Counted from the stretch's first letter, positions 1 through 10,641 are shown. The stretch: DNA of 32,721 bases from Theodoxus fluviatilis (GCA_034096865.1 JAWQFJ010001840.1:45001-77721), one strand, 5' to 3'. Numbers and translations are program-made. The notes: generated by a model from the letters alone, not told the origin.

Positions 1-506
1 CCGCCCAATATTTCCCCATCATCGGACTGCTTTGACAAACCAGAATCTGGCAGACGAGCCGCTATGCAGGCTGCATGCAGCGCAAACCACTACCCTGTGT
101 TGCTTGTCGCTCCACATGAGTCGCCTCGTCTGACAAGCCGGTGTTCTCAGTCTCCTTTTCCCGCCTTCCTCTCCTCCCTCAGTACCGCGAAAAATTCAGA
201 GATAATCTGAGAGAGTTCAGGATTCGTTCAATCTACGTCATCTTTGGGTACCGACACCTCCGTGTATGTTGTAAGAGAGGATGGGGCCGGCCAGTTTTGA
301 GTTAATGCGTAATTGCATAGTGGGACTGACAGAGGCCGAACTGCTTTTGTTGATCTTTCTACACACTCTTAACTGGTTGGCGTGGTTTTCGGGAATTTCA
401 CCAACACTGGATGGAATTCTCGCCTCGACCATGGCAGAAGGCAAAAGTGAGTCTCGAATCTGATCGAACAACACCAGTAAAGCCTGTTGCACGCGAGGCG
501 ATTGCA
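1..506. other. No gene recognised (left edge)
   Basis: This is mixed-composition sequence with no homology I recognise. The open frames here owe their length to the 9-bp array to the right. I see no splice-bounded exon and no RNA gene. Confidence 0.5.
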
Positions 507-510
507 TACG

Positions 511-1057
511 TTTCGCACGTTCCACACGTTCCAAACATTCCACATATTCCACGCGTTCCACACATTCCACACGTTCCACATATTCCAGACGTTCCACACG
601 ATTCACACGTTCCACACAATCCACACGTTTTACACGTTTCACACGTTCCACACGTTCCACACAATCCAAACATTCTACACGTTCCACATATTCCACGCGT
701 TCCACACATTCCACACGTTTCACACATTCCACACGTTCCACATTTTCCACACGTTCCTCACAATCCACACATTCCATACGTTCCACACAGTCCACGCGCT
801 CCACACATTCCACACGCTCCACACATTCCACACGCTTCACACATTCCACGCGCTCCACACATTCCACACGATCCACACATTCAGCACGTTCCACACATTC
901 CGCGCGCTCCACACATTCCACACGATCCACACATTCCACGCGTTCCACACATTCCACGCGCTCCACACATTCCACGCGCTCCACACATTCCACACGATCC
1001 ACACATTCCACACGTTCCACACATTCCACGCGCTCCACACATTCCACACGTTCCACA
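511..1057. repeat. 9-bp minisatellite (cacacattc / cacacgttc)
   Basis: About 60 copies of a 9-bp unit alternate loosely between cacacattc and cacacgttc, giving an 18-bp sub-pattern. Variants include cacacgatc, cacgcgctc and cacgcgttc. The period is divisible by three and most units lack stops, so several frames on both strands stay open for hundreds of bases. Those frames give His-Thr-Phe, His-Ile-Pro or Val-Glu-Cys type repeats. I read these as artefacts of the array, not proteins. Confidence 0.92.
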
Positions 1058-1489
1058 GTGACGCTCGCTGTCCACTCGACGCTTCGTGTGCTGTGCTTCT
1101 CGCTTCCCAAACGTGTAGACAGCGATGCTGCCAAGCCGCCCAGCCTCGTGTCGATTGGAACAGAAACTGTATTGTTCTGCGTTGAGTCGCTAGCGTCATC
1201 CAAACATCATCCAGTCGCTGCTCATTTTATTGACGCCACTCTGCCAGCACCAACGAAGAGTTTCGAGATGGCATCTACTGTGAGCGAGCCCGAGATGGCG
1301 ACGCTGCCCAAGCTATACAGGGAGTGGAAAATCTTGACATGTTCACTCGCCTCTGCGCGAAGCAATGTGCTGTGAACGTGTACAAGCTAATCGTTCAGTG
1401 TTGCCAGCGACTGTACCGAGCGTTCAGTCTCGAGCAACATCGAGAGTGAGGCGTGAGGCTTCGTGTACAGTGGGTTTCTCGTATTTCAG
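1058..1489. other. Unique sequence upstream of a lectin exon; no exon recognised
   Basis: The stretch ends in a good 3' splice site (tttctcgtatttcag) feeding the lectin exon at 1490. It should therefore be intronic sequence of that gene. I could not identify an earlier exon or signal peptide. Confidence 0.45.
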
Positions 1490-1672
1490 GCCTCAATACC
1501 ACGTGCGTTGCCTTCGGGGGAAGCCTCCTCCCTTGCACGAACATGTGCGCGCTCAAGGGAAACGTCAGTCTCCCGTGGCCACAGGCCAGGGAATTCTGTC
1601 GCTCAGTCGGTGGAGACCTTGCCATTCTCAAGACCGAGTGAGAGCTGAAGATGCTTTACAACTTCCTCAAAG
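1490..1672 (+). pseudogene. C-type lectin domain exon (N-terminal half), interrupted by TGA
   Basis: The translation carries CTLD landmarks: a Trp-Pro-Gln-Ala-Arg-Glu-Phe-Cys stretch followed by Ser-Val-Gly-Gly-Asp-Leu-Ala-Ile-Leu and then Lys-Thr-Glu. This matches the family pattern W..A...C...GG.LA around helix 1 and strand 2. The exon is bounded by a pyrimidine-rich acceptor ending in ttcag at 1489 and a gtaag donor at 1673, and both boundaries are phase 1. An in-frame TGA at 1639-1641 follows the Lys-Thr-Glu. The frame then resumes as Glu-Leu-Lys-Met-Leu-Tyr-Asn-Phe-Leu-Lys up to the donor, which is normal CTLD sequence, so the stop looks like a point change in a former coding exon. It pairs with the exon at 6401. 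Alternatives are a sequencing error or a non-functional allele. CTLD identity is fairly sure; pseudogene status is less so. Confidence 0.78.
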
Positions 1673-2025
1673 GTAAGAACACTTTACTTTGAAGGCACAC
1701 AGGTGAAGGGTCGTGTAAACGCTCCCGTGTATATCTAGGGGACGCAGACGTTTTTTTCCTCGTGATGGTGGAACATAGTAATCAAGTTGTACCCAGCTGC
1801 CAGGCAAAATTACCAACCTCGTCAAGGAGATGGCGGCTGGACCTGTTTGCTGTGGGTCAAGGTGACCAGGTGCTGCAATTCAGTCCATGTTCGGGATGAC
1901 TTGACCGCCACTGTCCGTCATTATGACTTCAAGCATTCCCGCGTCTCCTTCAGATCTGGACCTTTGACACGACCCCTCTCTGTTTGTTCCTTTATAAGTA
2001 CAGCGACACCTTCATCTCCCTCAGA

Positions 2026-2211
2026 GCAGTCACATGACCTCCCCTGCAAGAGTACTGCAGTCACATGACCTCCCCTGCAAGAGTACTGCAGTCACATGAC
2101 CTCCCCTGCAAGAGTACTGCAGTCACATGACCTCCCCTGCAAGAGTACTGCAGTCACATGACCTCCCCTGCAAGAGTACTGCAGTCACATGACTTCCCCT
2201 GCAAGAGTATA
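2026..2211. repeat. 31-bp tandem repeat, six copies
   Basis: Six nearly identical copies begin gcagtcacatgacctcccct and share the tail gcaagagtact. The last copy has one change (gacttcccc) and decays into gagtatatgc. The near-perfect identity suggests recent expansion. The period is not divisible by three, so no frame stays open. Confidence 0.93.
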
Positions 2212-2882
2212 TGCTTCGCATGCGGACGATCAATACGCTGAATTAAAAATTTGAGATCTGGATTTGGCGTAGTGGCGGGGCCTGTTGGCAACATCGCGAC
2301 GTGCTGAGGTGAAAAGGAAAGTCTGGTTTTTGCTCGTGCAGTGTGGCAAGCCCCTCGGACCCAAGTAGATGATGTGGTGCTTTGGGAAAGAAACCACAGA
2401 CTGGCCACAAACCACTGTACAGTTAGCCACTGGTCACTGGCTCATCTTCCGAGTAATGGACCAGCTCTGGAGTAGATCCATCGGGCAAACTACTACACGA
2501 GAACTGTCTCTCCCCATGGAGGGGTAAACGGGGCACCTGTGATGGCGAAGATGGCACGCTGCAGTCCCTTGGATGCGGCTGCGAGCCAGCATCATGGAGG
2601 AATGATTCCTGGGAAGTGGAGCTCGTGCTGACACGTGACTGAACACCCTGTCTCTATTTCTGTCCTCGTCGTCCTTAATGTGCTTTTAAAAGAAGAGCAG
2701 AATCTCCTGAGACTGCAATAAGTATCTCCTTTTTCGTCTGATATACGTCGTATGCTACGGAAGAGGAGCCTTCAGTGTCTTCGTGAGATGAAATGTGCTC
2801 TCACATTAGTTACTTCTCCAGATTATCTGTGTTAGCTATATAGTGTATTGTATTCAATTGTCAAATGTCATGAACTGTTTGG

Positions 2883-2912
2883 TTTGTTGTTGTTGTTGTT
2901 GTTGTTGTTGTT
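2883..2912. repeat. (TTG)n trinucleotide microsatellite
   Basis: About ten uninterrupted TTG/TGT units lie in the lectin intron. Confidence 0.9.
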
Positions 2913-3090
2913 CTCGTCATCCGGCACCAGTAACTCACTCGGAGTAAGTGTTCGACCACGGGAGCTGACCACCTCGAGTTCAGTCGTAGAGACGCGGCAG
3001 TGAATGACAAGATAAATGTGGCAAGCCCTCACGCACTGAGTCTCATGGATACTTTGTTCATACCGACAAATGGGAAAATTCATCCAAAGG

Positions 3091-3681
3091 GAGTGTGTGT
3101 GTGTTTGTGCCTGTGTGTGTGTGTGTGTGTGTATGTGTGTGTTTGTGTGCGTGTGTGTGTGTGCGTGTGCGTGTTTGTGTGTGTTTGTGTGCGTGTGTGT
3201 GTTTGTGTGTGTGTAATTGTGTGTGAGTATTTGTGTGTGAGTATTTGTGTGTCTACGTGTGTCTGTGCGTATGTGTGTAGGTGTACGCGTGTGTTTGTGT
3301 ATGTGTGTGTATGTGTGTATATATGTTTGTTTGTGTGTGTGTGAATCTGTGTGTGTGTGTGTGTGTGTGTTTGTGTATAGGTTTATATGTGTGTGTGTGT
3401 GTGTGTGTGTATGTGTGTGTATGTGTTTGCGTGTGTGCTGCATGTGTGTATAGATGTGTATATGTATTTATGTGTGTGTGTGTAAGTGTACGCGTGTATG
3501 TGTGTGTATATATGGGTGTGTGTATGCGTGTATTTGTGTGTGTTGCATGTGTGTATAGATGTGTGTATGTATTTCTGTGTGTGTGTGTGTGTAGGTGTGC
3601 GTATGTATGTGTATGTGTATATATGGGGGTGTGTATGTGTGTATTTGTGTGGATGTGTGTATGTGTAAATAAGTGTGTGTT

Positions 3682-3719
<38 letters not shown>

Positions 3720-3754
3720 TGTGTTTCTGTGAGTGTGTGCATGTGAATGTGTGA

Positions 3755-3785
<31 letters not shown>

Positions 3786-3806
3786 TGTGTGTGTGTTTGT
3801 GTGTCC
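3091..3806. repeat. Degenerate (GT)n array, about 0.7 kb
   Basis: Long GT runs are broken by regular TTTGTG, TATGTG, GCGTGT and similar variants. The alternating purine-pyrimidine character favours left-handed DNA in principle. The open Val-Cys and His-Thr frames in it are compositional. Confidence 0.92.
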
Positions 3807-4026
3807 AGCAATTTTGAGATTAAAACTCTAATCAATCATAAAGCTAAACCTTTCCTACGTGCACTCCGAGAGCTTCAGAATTCAAATATACCGCTAAATG
3901 ACGATTTATTTTTGACGTCTTTAGATAGGCACTGCCATGGCAGTGTAGAGAGACTGTAACTTCTAGTCGCCTACCAGCTTACCTCATCGTCACATTACGT
4001 CTGTCACACACTCAAACAGCTCGGCC

Positions 4027-4332
4027 ACGTGTGTGGTACGTGTGTGGTACGTGTGTGGTACGTGTGTGGTACGTGTGTGGTGCGTGTGCGGTACGTGTGT
4101 GGAGCGTGTGCGGTACGTGTGTGGTACGTGTGTGTTACGTGTGTGGTACGTGTGTGGTACGTGTGTGTTACGTGTGTGGTACGTGTGTGGTACGTGTGTG
4201 GTACGTGTGTGGTACGTGTGTGGTACGTGTGTGGTGCGTGTGCGGTACGTGTGTGGAGCGTGTGCGGTACGTGTGTGGTACGTGTGTGTTACGTGTGTGG
4301 TACGTGTGTGGTACGTGTGTGGTACGTGTGTG
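4027..4332. repeat. 11-bp minisatellite (gtgtgtggtac), about 28 copies
   Basis: The 11-bp unit gtgtgtggtac carries sparse variants (tgc, gcggtac, gagc, gttac). Because 11 is not a multiple of three, the three forward frames carry the same 11-residue repeat in rotated order. A block of diagnostic variants recurs at a spacing of 154 bp (14 units), giving a higher-order structure. Confidence 0.92.
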
Positions 4333-4823
4333 GCTCTCATCCAAACGCATGGCTCATTTTCATTGTCTGTTGGAGGATTTACGTAAGAATTAGCTCTGAG
4401 CCAAATTTCTTTCATGTAGTTAGATCACATATAGGGGACTGCCCTGCCATGTGCAGCTGAAGCTTCAAACGCCGTTTTTTTACTAGCTCGTTTTTTGGTA
4501 CATGCGTATTCAAATAGTCATAACTCAGCAAGCACTGCAAATATCAGAATGATTTTGAAAGCATTTTGAAGGGCACCTAGTACATATTACCTTACGATGA
4601 CAGAAACATATATTATTCACTGAAGGTATCCGAGCGGTTCATTGTGGACAGACAAGTCACAGAAGTGACCCTGGGTTGTTGTTTTTGCCTTCCTCTCCAC
4701 TGAGTCAGCTCGCAATGTCTTGGATTGACTGCGTGTCCGACAACTCTCAGTTCTCAATACCAACGCCACAGTGGTTTAAAATGGTCCCCCCCCTTTAGTT
4801 TCTGTACATTTATCTTGAGAAAT

Positions 4824-6000
4824 GTTGTCCCAATCACCCTGTGTTGTAGACACATGCTCTGTTTGCGTCTTGTCCCAATCACCCTGAGTTGTAGACACAT
4901 GCTCTGTTTGCGTGTTGTCCCAATCACCCTGTGTTGTAGACACATGCTCTGTTTGCGTGTTGTCCTAATCAACCTGTGTTGTAGACACATGCTCTGTTTG
5001 CGTGTTGTCCCAATCACCCTGTGTTGTAGACACATGCTCTGTTTGCGTGTTGTCCCAATCACCCTGTGTTGTAGACACTTGCTCTGTTTGCGTGTTGTCC
5101 CAATCACCCTGTGTTGTAGACACATGCTCTGTTTGCGTGTTGTCCCAATCACCCTGTGTTGTAGACACATGCTCTGTTTGCGTGTTGTCCCAATCACCCT
5201 GTGTTGTAGACACATGCTCTGTTTGCGTGTTGTCCCAATCACCCTGTGTTGTAGACACATGCTCTGTTTGCGTGTTGTCCCAATCACCCTGTGTTGTAGG
5301 CACATGCTCTGTTTGCGTGTTGTCCCAATCACCCTGTGTTGTAGACACATGCTCTGTTTGCGTGTTGTCCCAATCACCCTGTGTTGTAGACACATGCTCT
5401 GTTTGCGTGTTGTCCCAATCACCCTGTGTTGTAGACACATGCTCTGTTTGCGTGTTGTCCCAATCACCCTGTGTTGTAGACACATGCTCTGTTTGCGTCT
5501 TGTCCCAATCACCCTGTGTTGTAGACACATGCTCTGTTTGCGTGTTGTCCCAATCACCCTGTGTTTTAGACACATGCTCTGTTTGCGTCTTGTCCCAATA
5601 ACCCTGTGTTGTAGACACATGCTCTGTTTGCGTGTTGTCCCAATCACCCTGTGTTGTAGACACATGCTCTGTTTGCGTGTTGTCCCAATCACCCTGTGTT
5701 GTAGACACTTGCTCTGTTTGCGTGTTGTCCCAATCACCCTGTGTTGTAGACACATGCTCTGTTTGCGTGTTGTCCCAATCACCCTGTGTTGTAGACACAT
5801 GCTCTGTTTGCGTGTTGTCCCAATAACCCTGTGTTGTAGACACATGCTCTGTTTGCGTGTTGTCCTAATCACCCTGTGTTGTAGACACATGCTCTGTTTG
5901 CGTGTTGTCCCAATCACCCTGTGTTGTAGACACATGCTCTGTTTGCGTGTTGTCCCAATCACCCTGTGTTGTAGACACATGCTCTGTTTGCGTATTGTCC
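4824..6000. repeat. 45-bp minisatellite, about 26 copies, no indels
   Basis: The unit contains gttgtcccaatcaccctgtg followed by ttgtagacacatgctctg and tttgcgt. About 26 copies run head to tail with only scattered substitutions and no length changes. The period is 15 codons, so both strands show long open frames, for example a reverse-strand Thr-Thr-Gln-Gly-Asp-Trp-Asp repeat. Substitutions change residues in that frame (cgtgtt to cgtctt turns Asn into Lys), which argues against coding constraint. The array lies inside the lectin intron. Confidence 0.95.
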
Positions 6001-6400
6001 TTGTGAAAATATATCACTGGCAGATGTGGCCAGTCATTCTGGATTTCTTGATCGCTCATCTGCTTGGACGGAGGAGAAAAGTCACGTGACACTGCCTGCA
6101 GACGACTGTACATTCGTTCGCAGAGATGTATTTTAATAATCAAGACTTTGCCTTTGAAATGATATTTCTTTGCGACAACAGTTTAGAACCTACAAATGTG
6201 ACGATGCAACTAGTCTGTTTTCATCCTGACAGCACTATTTTCTTGATTATCCTAAATCCTCATTGCCGACCAAACTCACACCCAACTTTCCTGCCTTTTT
6301 TCCTTTTTGTGGTGTTTCTGCAAAGTTCCTTGACGATGCAAAAACGTTATACTCTTTCGTTGGTGGCCAAAGGAAATCATCGCCAACTTTTTGTTTGCAG

Positions 6401-6649
6401 GAGACGAAGAAGATTTCGACCCGCACTGGATTGGAGCGAGGCGGATTGATGGGGCGACACACAAGGTCAGGACTCACTACAAGTGGAACGACGGATCTGA
6501 GATACCCAAGAACTTCTGGGTTAAGCGAACTCACTTCCTAAACGGCTGCGTGTTTTTTTTATTATCAGGGCTCTCACCTCTATAGCCTGGAGGACTTTTA
6601 CTGCACACAGAGTTGGCCCTTCGTGTGTGAGCTCACCCACCGTTCTTAG
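6401..6649 (+). pseudogene. C-type lectin domain terminal exon, with a one-base slip at a T8 run
   Basis: After the tttgcag acceptor at 6400 the frame reads Gly-Asp-Glu-Glu, then His-Trp-Ile-Gly-Ala-Arg-Arg (the family's WIG core strand). It continues to Tyr-Lys-Trp-Asn-Asp-Gly-Ser-Glu-Ile-Pro, Asn-Phe-Trp-Val and Asn-Gly-Cys. At 6553-6560 there is a run of eight T. Past it the lectin ending (Asp-Phe-Tyr-Cys, then Trp-Pro-Phe-Val-Cys-Glu-Leu) continues in a different frame, to TAG at 6647-6649. A single-base length change in the T run accounts for the shift. A 19-nt GT-AG interval at 6550-6568 would also restore the frame but is implausibly short for an animal intron. No EPN or QPD sugar-binding motif is present. 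A homopolymer sequencing error remains possible. Confidence 0.8.
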
Positions 6650-6867
6650 GTGCGTGCTGACGTCACACGGTTGAAAGATCCGCCGTGTGGTGCAGACCTC
6701 GCTGCCGACAGCTGTGGAGACTGTTGCTCGCGAAGGAGACGTTCTGGAGAGTCTCTGTCATCGTTCGGTCACGTGGTCAAATTCTCAAACACTGTGCATG
6801 TCATATCAATCAGGAAGAGGTTTCTGGGATAGTGTTCCCTCACGTAAAAAAATCCCAACACTATTCA

Positions 6868-6873
6868 ATTAAA
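6868..6873 (+). terminator. Possible poly(A) signal ATTAAA of the + strand lectin
   Basis: ATTAAA lies about 220 bp after the lectin stop codon, at a normal 3' UTR distance. The hexamer is common in AT-rich DNA, so this is weak. Confidence 0.25.
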
Positions 6874-7266
6874 AAAGTCAAACATGAAGGCAGATAGGGC
6901 ACTAGATATGTACAAATTCGATAACATGACTTATTTGTGCACAAATGGCGATTTGTTTTTATTTCTTGATAACAGTTTTAGAAAGCTAGTGAACTTTCCC
7001 CCTGAATCGACCCTCCCCGTCACGAATGACGTGATTTATATGGTATGCATTCTTTACATCACGTGATCGAATGGTGACCGAGACTGTCTGATAGTCTCTG
7101 TGGCACAGCATGGTTCTGGAGATGTATTCATCGATGTCCTTGATATCGCAGATCTGCGTTGGTTCATTCGCAATAAAACAGTGCGAGTTCAGCAGAAACT
7201 ACATGAAGTTGAATGGAAGTCATTAACGAGTTACTTGGATGACGTGATCTTGCGGCTCGCGTCGCG
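6874..7266. other. No gene recognised
   Basis: A forward frame from 7100 runs for about 55 codons (Gly-Asp-Val-Phe-Ile-Asp-Val-Leu and onward) into the 39-bp array. I do not recognise it. Its apparent length comes mostly from the array. Confidence 0.4.
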
Positions 7267-8487
7267 GACAGCATTGTGTGCACATGGCGATGTTCCAAAC
7301 ACAAGGACAGCATTGTGTGCACATGGCGATGTTCCAAACACAAGGACAGCATTGTGTGCACATGGCGATGTTCCAAACACAAGGACAGCATTGTGTGCAC
7401 CTGGCGATGTTCCAAACACAAGGACAGCATTGTGTGCACATGGCGATGTTCAAATCACAAGGACAGCATTATGTGCACATGGCGATGTTCCATACACAAG
7501 GACAGCATTGTATGCACATGGTGATGTTCCAAACACAAGGACAGCATTGTGTGCACCTGGCGATGTTCCAAACACAAGGACAGCATTGTGTGCACATGGC
7601 GATGTTCAAATCACAAGGACAGCATTATGTGCACATGGCGATGTTCCAAACACAAGAACAGCATTGTGTGCACATGGCGATGTTCCATACACAAGGACAG
7701 CATTGTATGCACATGGTGATGTTCCAAACACAAGGACAGCATTGTGTGCACCTGACGATGTTCCAAACACAAGGACAGCGTTGTGTGCACATAGCGATGT
7801 TCCAAACACAAGGACAGTGTTGTGTGCACATGGCGATGTTCCAAACACAAGGACAGCATTGTGTGCACATGGCGATGTTCCAAACACAAGGACAGCATTG
7901 TGTGCACATGGCGATGTTCCAAACACAAGGACAGCATTGTGTGCACATGGCGATGTTCCAAACACAAGGACAGCATTGTGTGCACATGGCGATGTTCCAA
8001 ACACAATGACAGCATTGTGTGCACATGGCGATGTTCCATACACAAGGACAGCGTTGTGTGCACATGGCGATGTTCCAAACACACGGACAGCGTTGTGTGC
8101 ACATGACGATGTTCCAAACACAAGGACAACGTTGTGTGCACATGGCGATGTTCCAAACACATGGGCAGCGTTGTGTGCACATGGCGATGTTCCAAACACA
8201 CGGACAGCGTTGTGTGCACATGACGATGTTCCAAACACAAGGACAACGTTGTGTGCACATGGCGATGTTCCAAACACAATGACAGCATTGTGAGCACATG
8301 GCGATGTTCCAAACACAAGGACAGCATTGTGTGCACATGGCGATGTTCCATACACAAGTACAGCATTGTGTGCACATGGCGATGTTCCAAACACAAGGAC
8401 AGCATTGTGTGCACATGACGATGTTCCAAACACAAGGACAGCATTATGTGCACATGGCGATTTTCTATACACAAGGACAGCGTTGAA
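7267..8487. repeat. 39-bp minisatellite, about 31 copies
   Basis: The unit starts gacagcattgtgtgcacatg and ends gcgatgttccaaacacaag. There are about 31 copies with substitutions only. Its 13-codon period keeps several frames open on both strands. Shared variants (gcacctggcg, gttcaaatcac) recur exactly 156 bp apart, and the tgacgatg variant recurs 117 bp apart near the right end, so blocks of units were copied together. Confidence 0.95.
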
Positions 8488-9518
8488 AAAGCACTGATTC
8501 ACGTAAACTTTTTGGACTGTACTTTAACTACTCTCTAAAGAAAATCACTCTTTGACGTTTGTCACCCCAATTTCCAACGGTCTTGCCTATGTTTTTGTAT
8601 AAACATTTTTATTTAAGAAAAGTAATCTATGTATGTTAGTGTATGGTTGAGTAAAAGGTAGTGTAACCAACAAGCACACGAAATTTCTTGGGTGTATCTT
8701 CATTTGATTAAAAGATATTAGAGTTTCAAATTTGCCACTTCTTCGAAACTAAGTTTTTCCTTGTGACAAAATGAAGTTTTTCAAAGTTCGGAACATTGGC
8801 AGTTTTTTTAAAATAAAGTGTGCAGTTTGAAAAAGATTAACTAAACTGTCTGGTTAATGATGCATTTAAAATTTCATTTTGGGACTTGTCTGCTCATTTT
8901 ATTCTGCACAGGAGCCCTTCAAACTTGCCATTTGGAGCAAATACCTGCATTTGGAAATACTATATTGTCTATAGTTTGGCCTATTGTTTATCCAGCAATA
9001 TTACTCACAAAGCGTTGCTTTTGGCACAGTAAATTTCCGTCATCAAAAGGTTAGTAAAAATTGCTGTTTCTTTTTGAAGGTTCCTTTCGTGACAAAATTT
9101 GCAAGTGGTTAAAATTGGGGGAAATTGGTTGACAGAATAGCATGTTTACAGTGGTATATCTCCGCAACCAAAAACGATATCCTCTTGCTCTCTTTTTTTT
9201 GGAGGGGGGTTCATCTTGTATTACCAGTCTCTTTGTAAAACTGCACAAATTAGTAGCAAATACATTAAATAAATTTTATTCTGCCGCTACCTATATTAAG
9301 GCAAACTGAAAACTGACAGGCAAACCATCCCCACAAGCCATTCTTGTGACGGCAAAGTTTCAGTTTGATTTTCTTCCTCTGGAGGAGTTTCCCTGTCTCA
9401 GTCACTCTCCTCCACACTGTTCCTGTCTTCATGACTGATACAGGACTCTACTTTCTGTCACCTTTCTATAATATATTTTCTTTACTAAGGAGACACTAAT
9501 ACTAATATATAGTTTTGC
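8488..9518. other. AT-rich unique sequence; possible short secretory exon only
   Basis: A forward frame from 8857 begins Met-Met-His-Leu-Lys and has a hydrophobic Cys-Leu-Leu-Ile-Leu-Phe-Cys core that resembles a signal peptide. It ends near a weak aaaag/gttagt donor around 9050. I could not find partner exons, so no gene is called. Confidence 0.25.
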
Positions 9519-9733
9519 TCATCTGAGATGGTGACATTCATCTATAGTGCCATTGCCACAAATACCCTGAATCTCATTTGACACAAAGAATCCATTCCAC
9601 GGCTTATCAGTGATCAGCACTGAGTAGAGGCAGTTGCATCTCTTCAAGCTGAAGACAGTATTGTTCCACTCCACTCCTCTTCCCCTGATCTTCCTCATCA
9701 CCACACTCTTGTCACTCCACAAGTTCTCACACT
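9519..9733 (-). CDS. Possible terminal exon of a cysteine-rich extracellular protein
   Basis: On the reverse strand an acceptor (gttttgacaaacag) is followed by a phase-1 frame of 70 residues ending in TGA at 9519. It contains five cysteines, including a Cys-Asn-Cys-Leu-Tyr-Ser-Val-Leu stretch near residues 32-39 and Cys-Gly-Asn-Gly near residues 58-61. It also has Trp residues at about 5, 22 and 45. Cysteine spacing and phase-1 entry are typical of extracellular modules (CUB-like or lectin-like), but I cannot assign a family. It is not clearly a CTLD. No upstream exon was found, and simple repeats begin about 100 bp upstream. It may be a chance open frame or a decayed exon. Confidence 0.3.
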
Positions 9734-10022
9734 CTGTTTGTCAAAACAAACCACACATCCACACAAAAGCCACAACAAGCCCTGGCAATATCTCACAGTG
9801 TGTTTCTGCTTCCTTTCCATTCATCACTGTAGAGCACAGTCATGCATGCATGCACACACACAAGCCACACACTGACACAGAGTGGACACACATGCATACC
9901 TACACACATATGCTCAGTTGTACACATAGATATGCATGCATTCATACATACACACATTCCAATGTGCAAAATAATTAATAATCCCTCTTGTCTTACTCAT
10001 ATACACAAGCGCACAACCGAGA

Positions 10023-10024
<2 letters not shown>

Positions 10025-10069
<45 letters not shown>

Positions 10070-10075
10070 ACATAC

Positions 10076-10120
<45 letters not shown>
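10025..10120. repeat. Compound (CA)n(GA)n microsatellite
   Basis: A CA run with a few CATA interruptions passes into a pure GA run of about 40 bp. The GA run abuts the 3' end of the reverse-strand LINE fragment, whose tail is agttc repeats. Confidence 0.95.
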
Positions 10121-10122
<2 letters not shown>

Positions 10123-10641
10123 TGAACTGAACTGTTTATTGAAAGGGCCTCCAGCCCATTACAAATAATACAACACAAAAATAATGCACACATCATATCT
10201 CTCTCAACAACATACTTCCTCTACCGTTGCACCTTCTCTCCTCTTTAGGGCATGAAACAGGTAGGTGCACACCGCTCGAATACCCTTTTAATCTTTGACA
10301 CTCATTAATTGCGTGAAAACATCGGCATCATAAGTTACGAACGGTACTAAGTGTTTCACTCTGAGACCACTCACTGCTGGACACCTGACCAACAAATGAT
10401 ATTCATCTTCTTCTTCTTTGTGACACAATGGACAAGGTGGAAAACTCATTGTTTCATATATATGTTTATGAATGTATATTTCAGTTGCACCAAAACGAAA
10501 TTTCATAAGAGCCTCTCTGAAGATCTTTTTATCCACACAGTATGAATATGCCTCTACTTCTAGTGCAAACTTAAAACTCATGTAAATCGCGTATCTTTCA
10601 CTCCTGTGTAGTTTATTAGCCCATTTTCCTTGCATTGACAT
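10118..10641 (-). mobile_element. 5'-truncated LINE, C-terminus of ORF2 plus 3' UTR
   Basis: The reverse strand encodes about 117 residues ending at 10288. They include Phe-Arg-Phe-Gly-Ala-Thr-Glu and a zinc-knuckle-like Cys-Pro-Leu-Cys-X8-His-X4-Cys followed by Pro-Ala-Val-Ser-Gly-Leu-Arg. This is the pattern found after the reverse transcriptase in many animal non-LTR elements (C..C...E..H.L..CP.Y..LR). The 3' UTR ends with the AATAAA-bearing ctttcaataaacagttcag and a short agttc tandem tail, as expected for a LINE 3' end. The 5' side is cut off at the TC-rich array near 10650. The fragment has no reverse transcriptase core and is dead on arrival. Confidence 0.75.

Larger units (their letters stand above)
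1673..6400 (+). other. Phase-1 intron of the lectin gene, about half tandem repeat
   Basis: This 4.7-kb interval runs from the gtaag donor to the tttgcag acceptor at 6400. The G left over from exon 1 plus GA from exon 2 forms a Gly codon, so the reading frames join cleanly. By my sum, about half of it is tandem or simple repeat: the 31-bp, TTG, GT, 11-bp and 45-bp arrays listed separately. The stretches 1673-2025, 2212-2882, 3807-4026, 4333-4823 and 6001-6400 hold nothing else I recognise. Confidence 0.7.

Noticed and set aside
238..1203. Frames of 200-320 residues over the 9-bp array
   Set aside because: They are compositional, open on both strands, with no domain in the flanks.
2434..2650. 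A short Cys/Trp-containing forward frame in the lectin intron, considered as a further exon
   Set aside because: There are no convincing splice sites, the upstream frame is closed, and it has no CTLD or EGF spacing.
4725..6089. Long frames on both strands across the 45-bp array
   Set aside because: They have the period of the array, sit inside a lectin intron, and their substitutions alter residues freely.
6550..6568. A 19-nt GT-AG mini-intron that would repair the lectin frame
   Set aside because: It is far below known animal intron sizes, and removing it would also delete the residues normally following the Cys. A one-base slip in T8 is simpler.
7100..8293. A 397-residue frame with 55 non-repeat residues before the 39-bp array
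   Set aside because: The non-repeat part matches nothing I know, and the rest is array. Another three frames over the same DNA are open as well.
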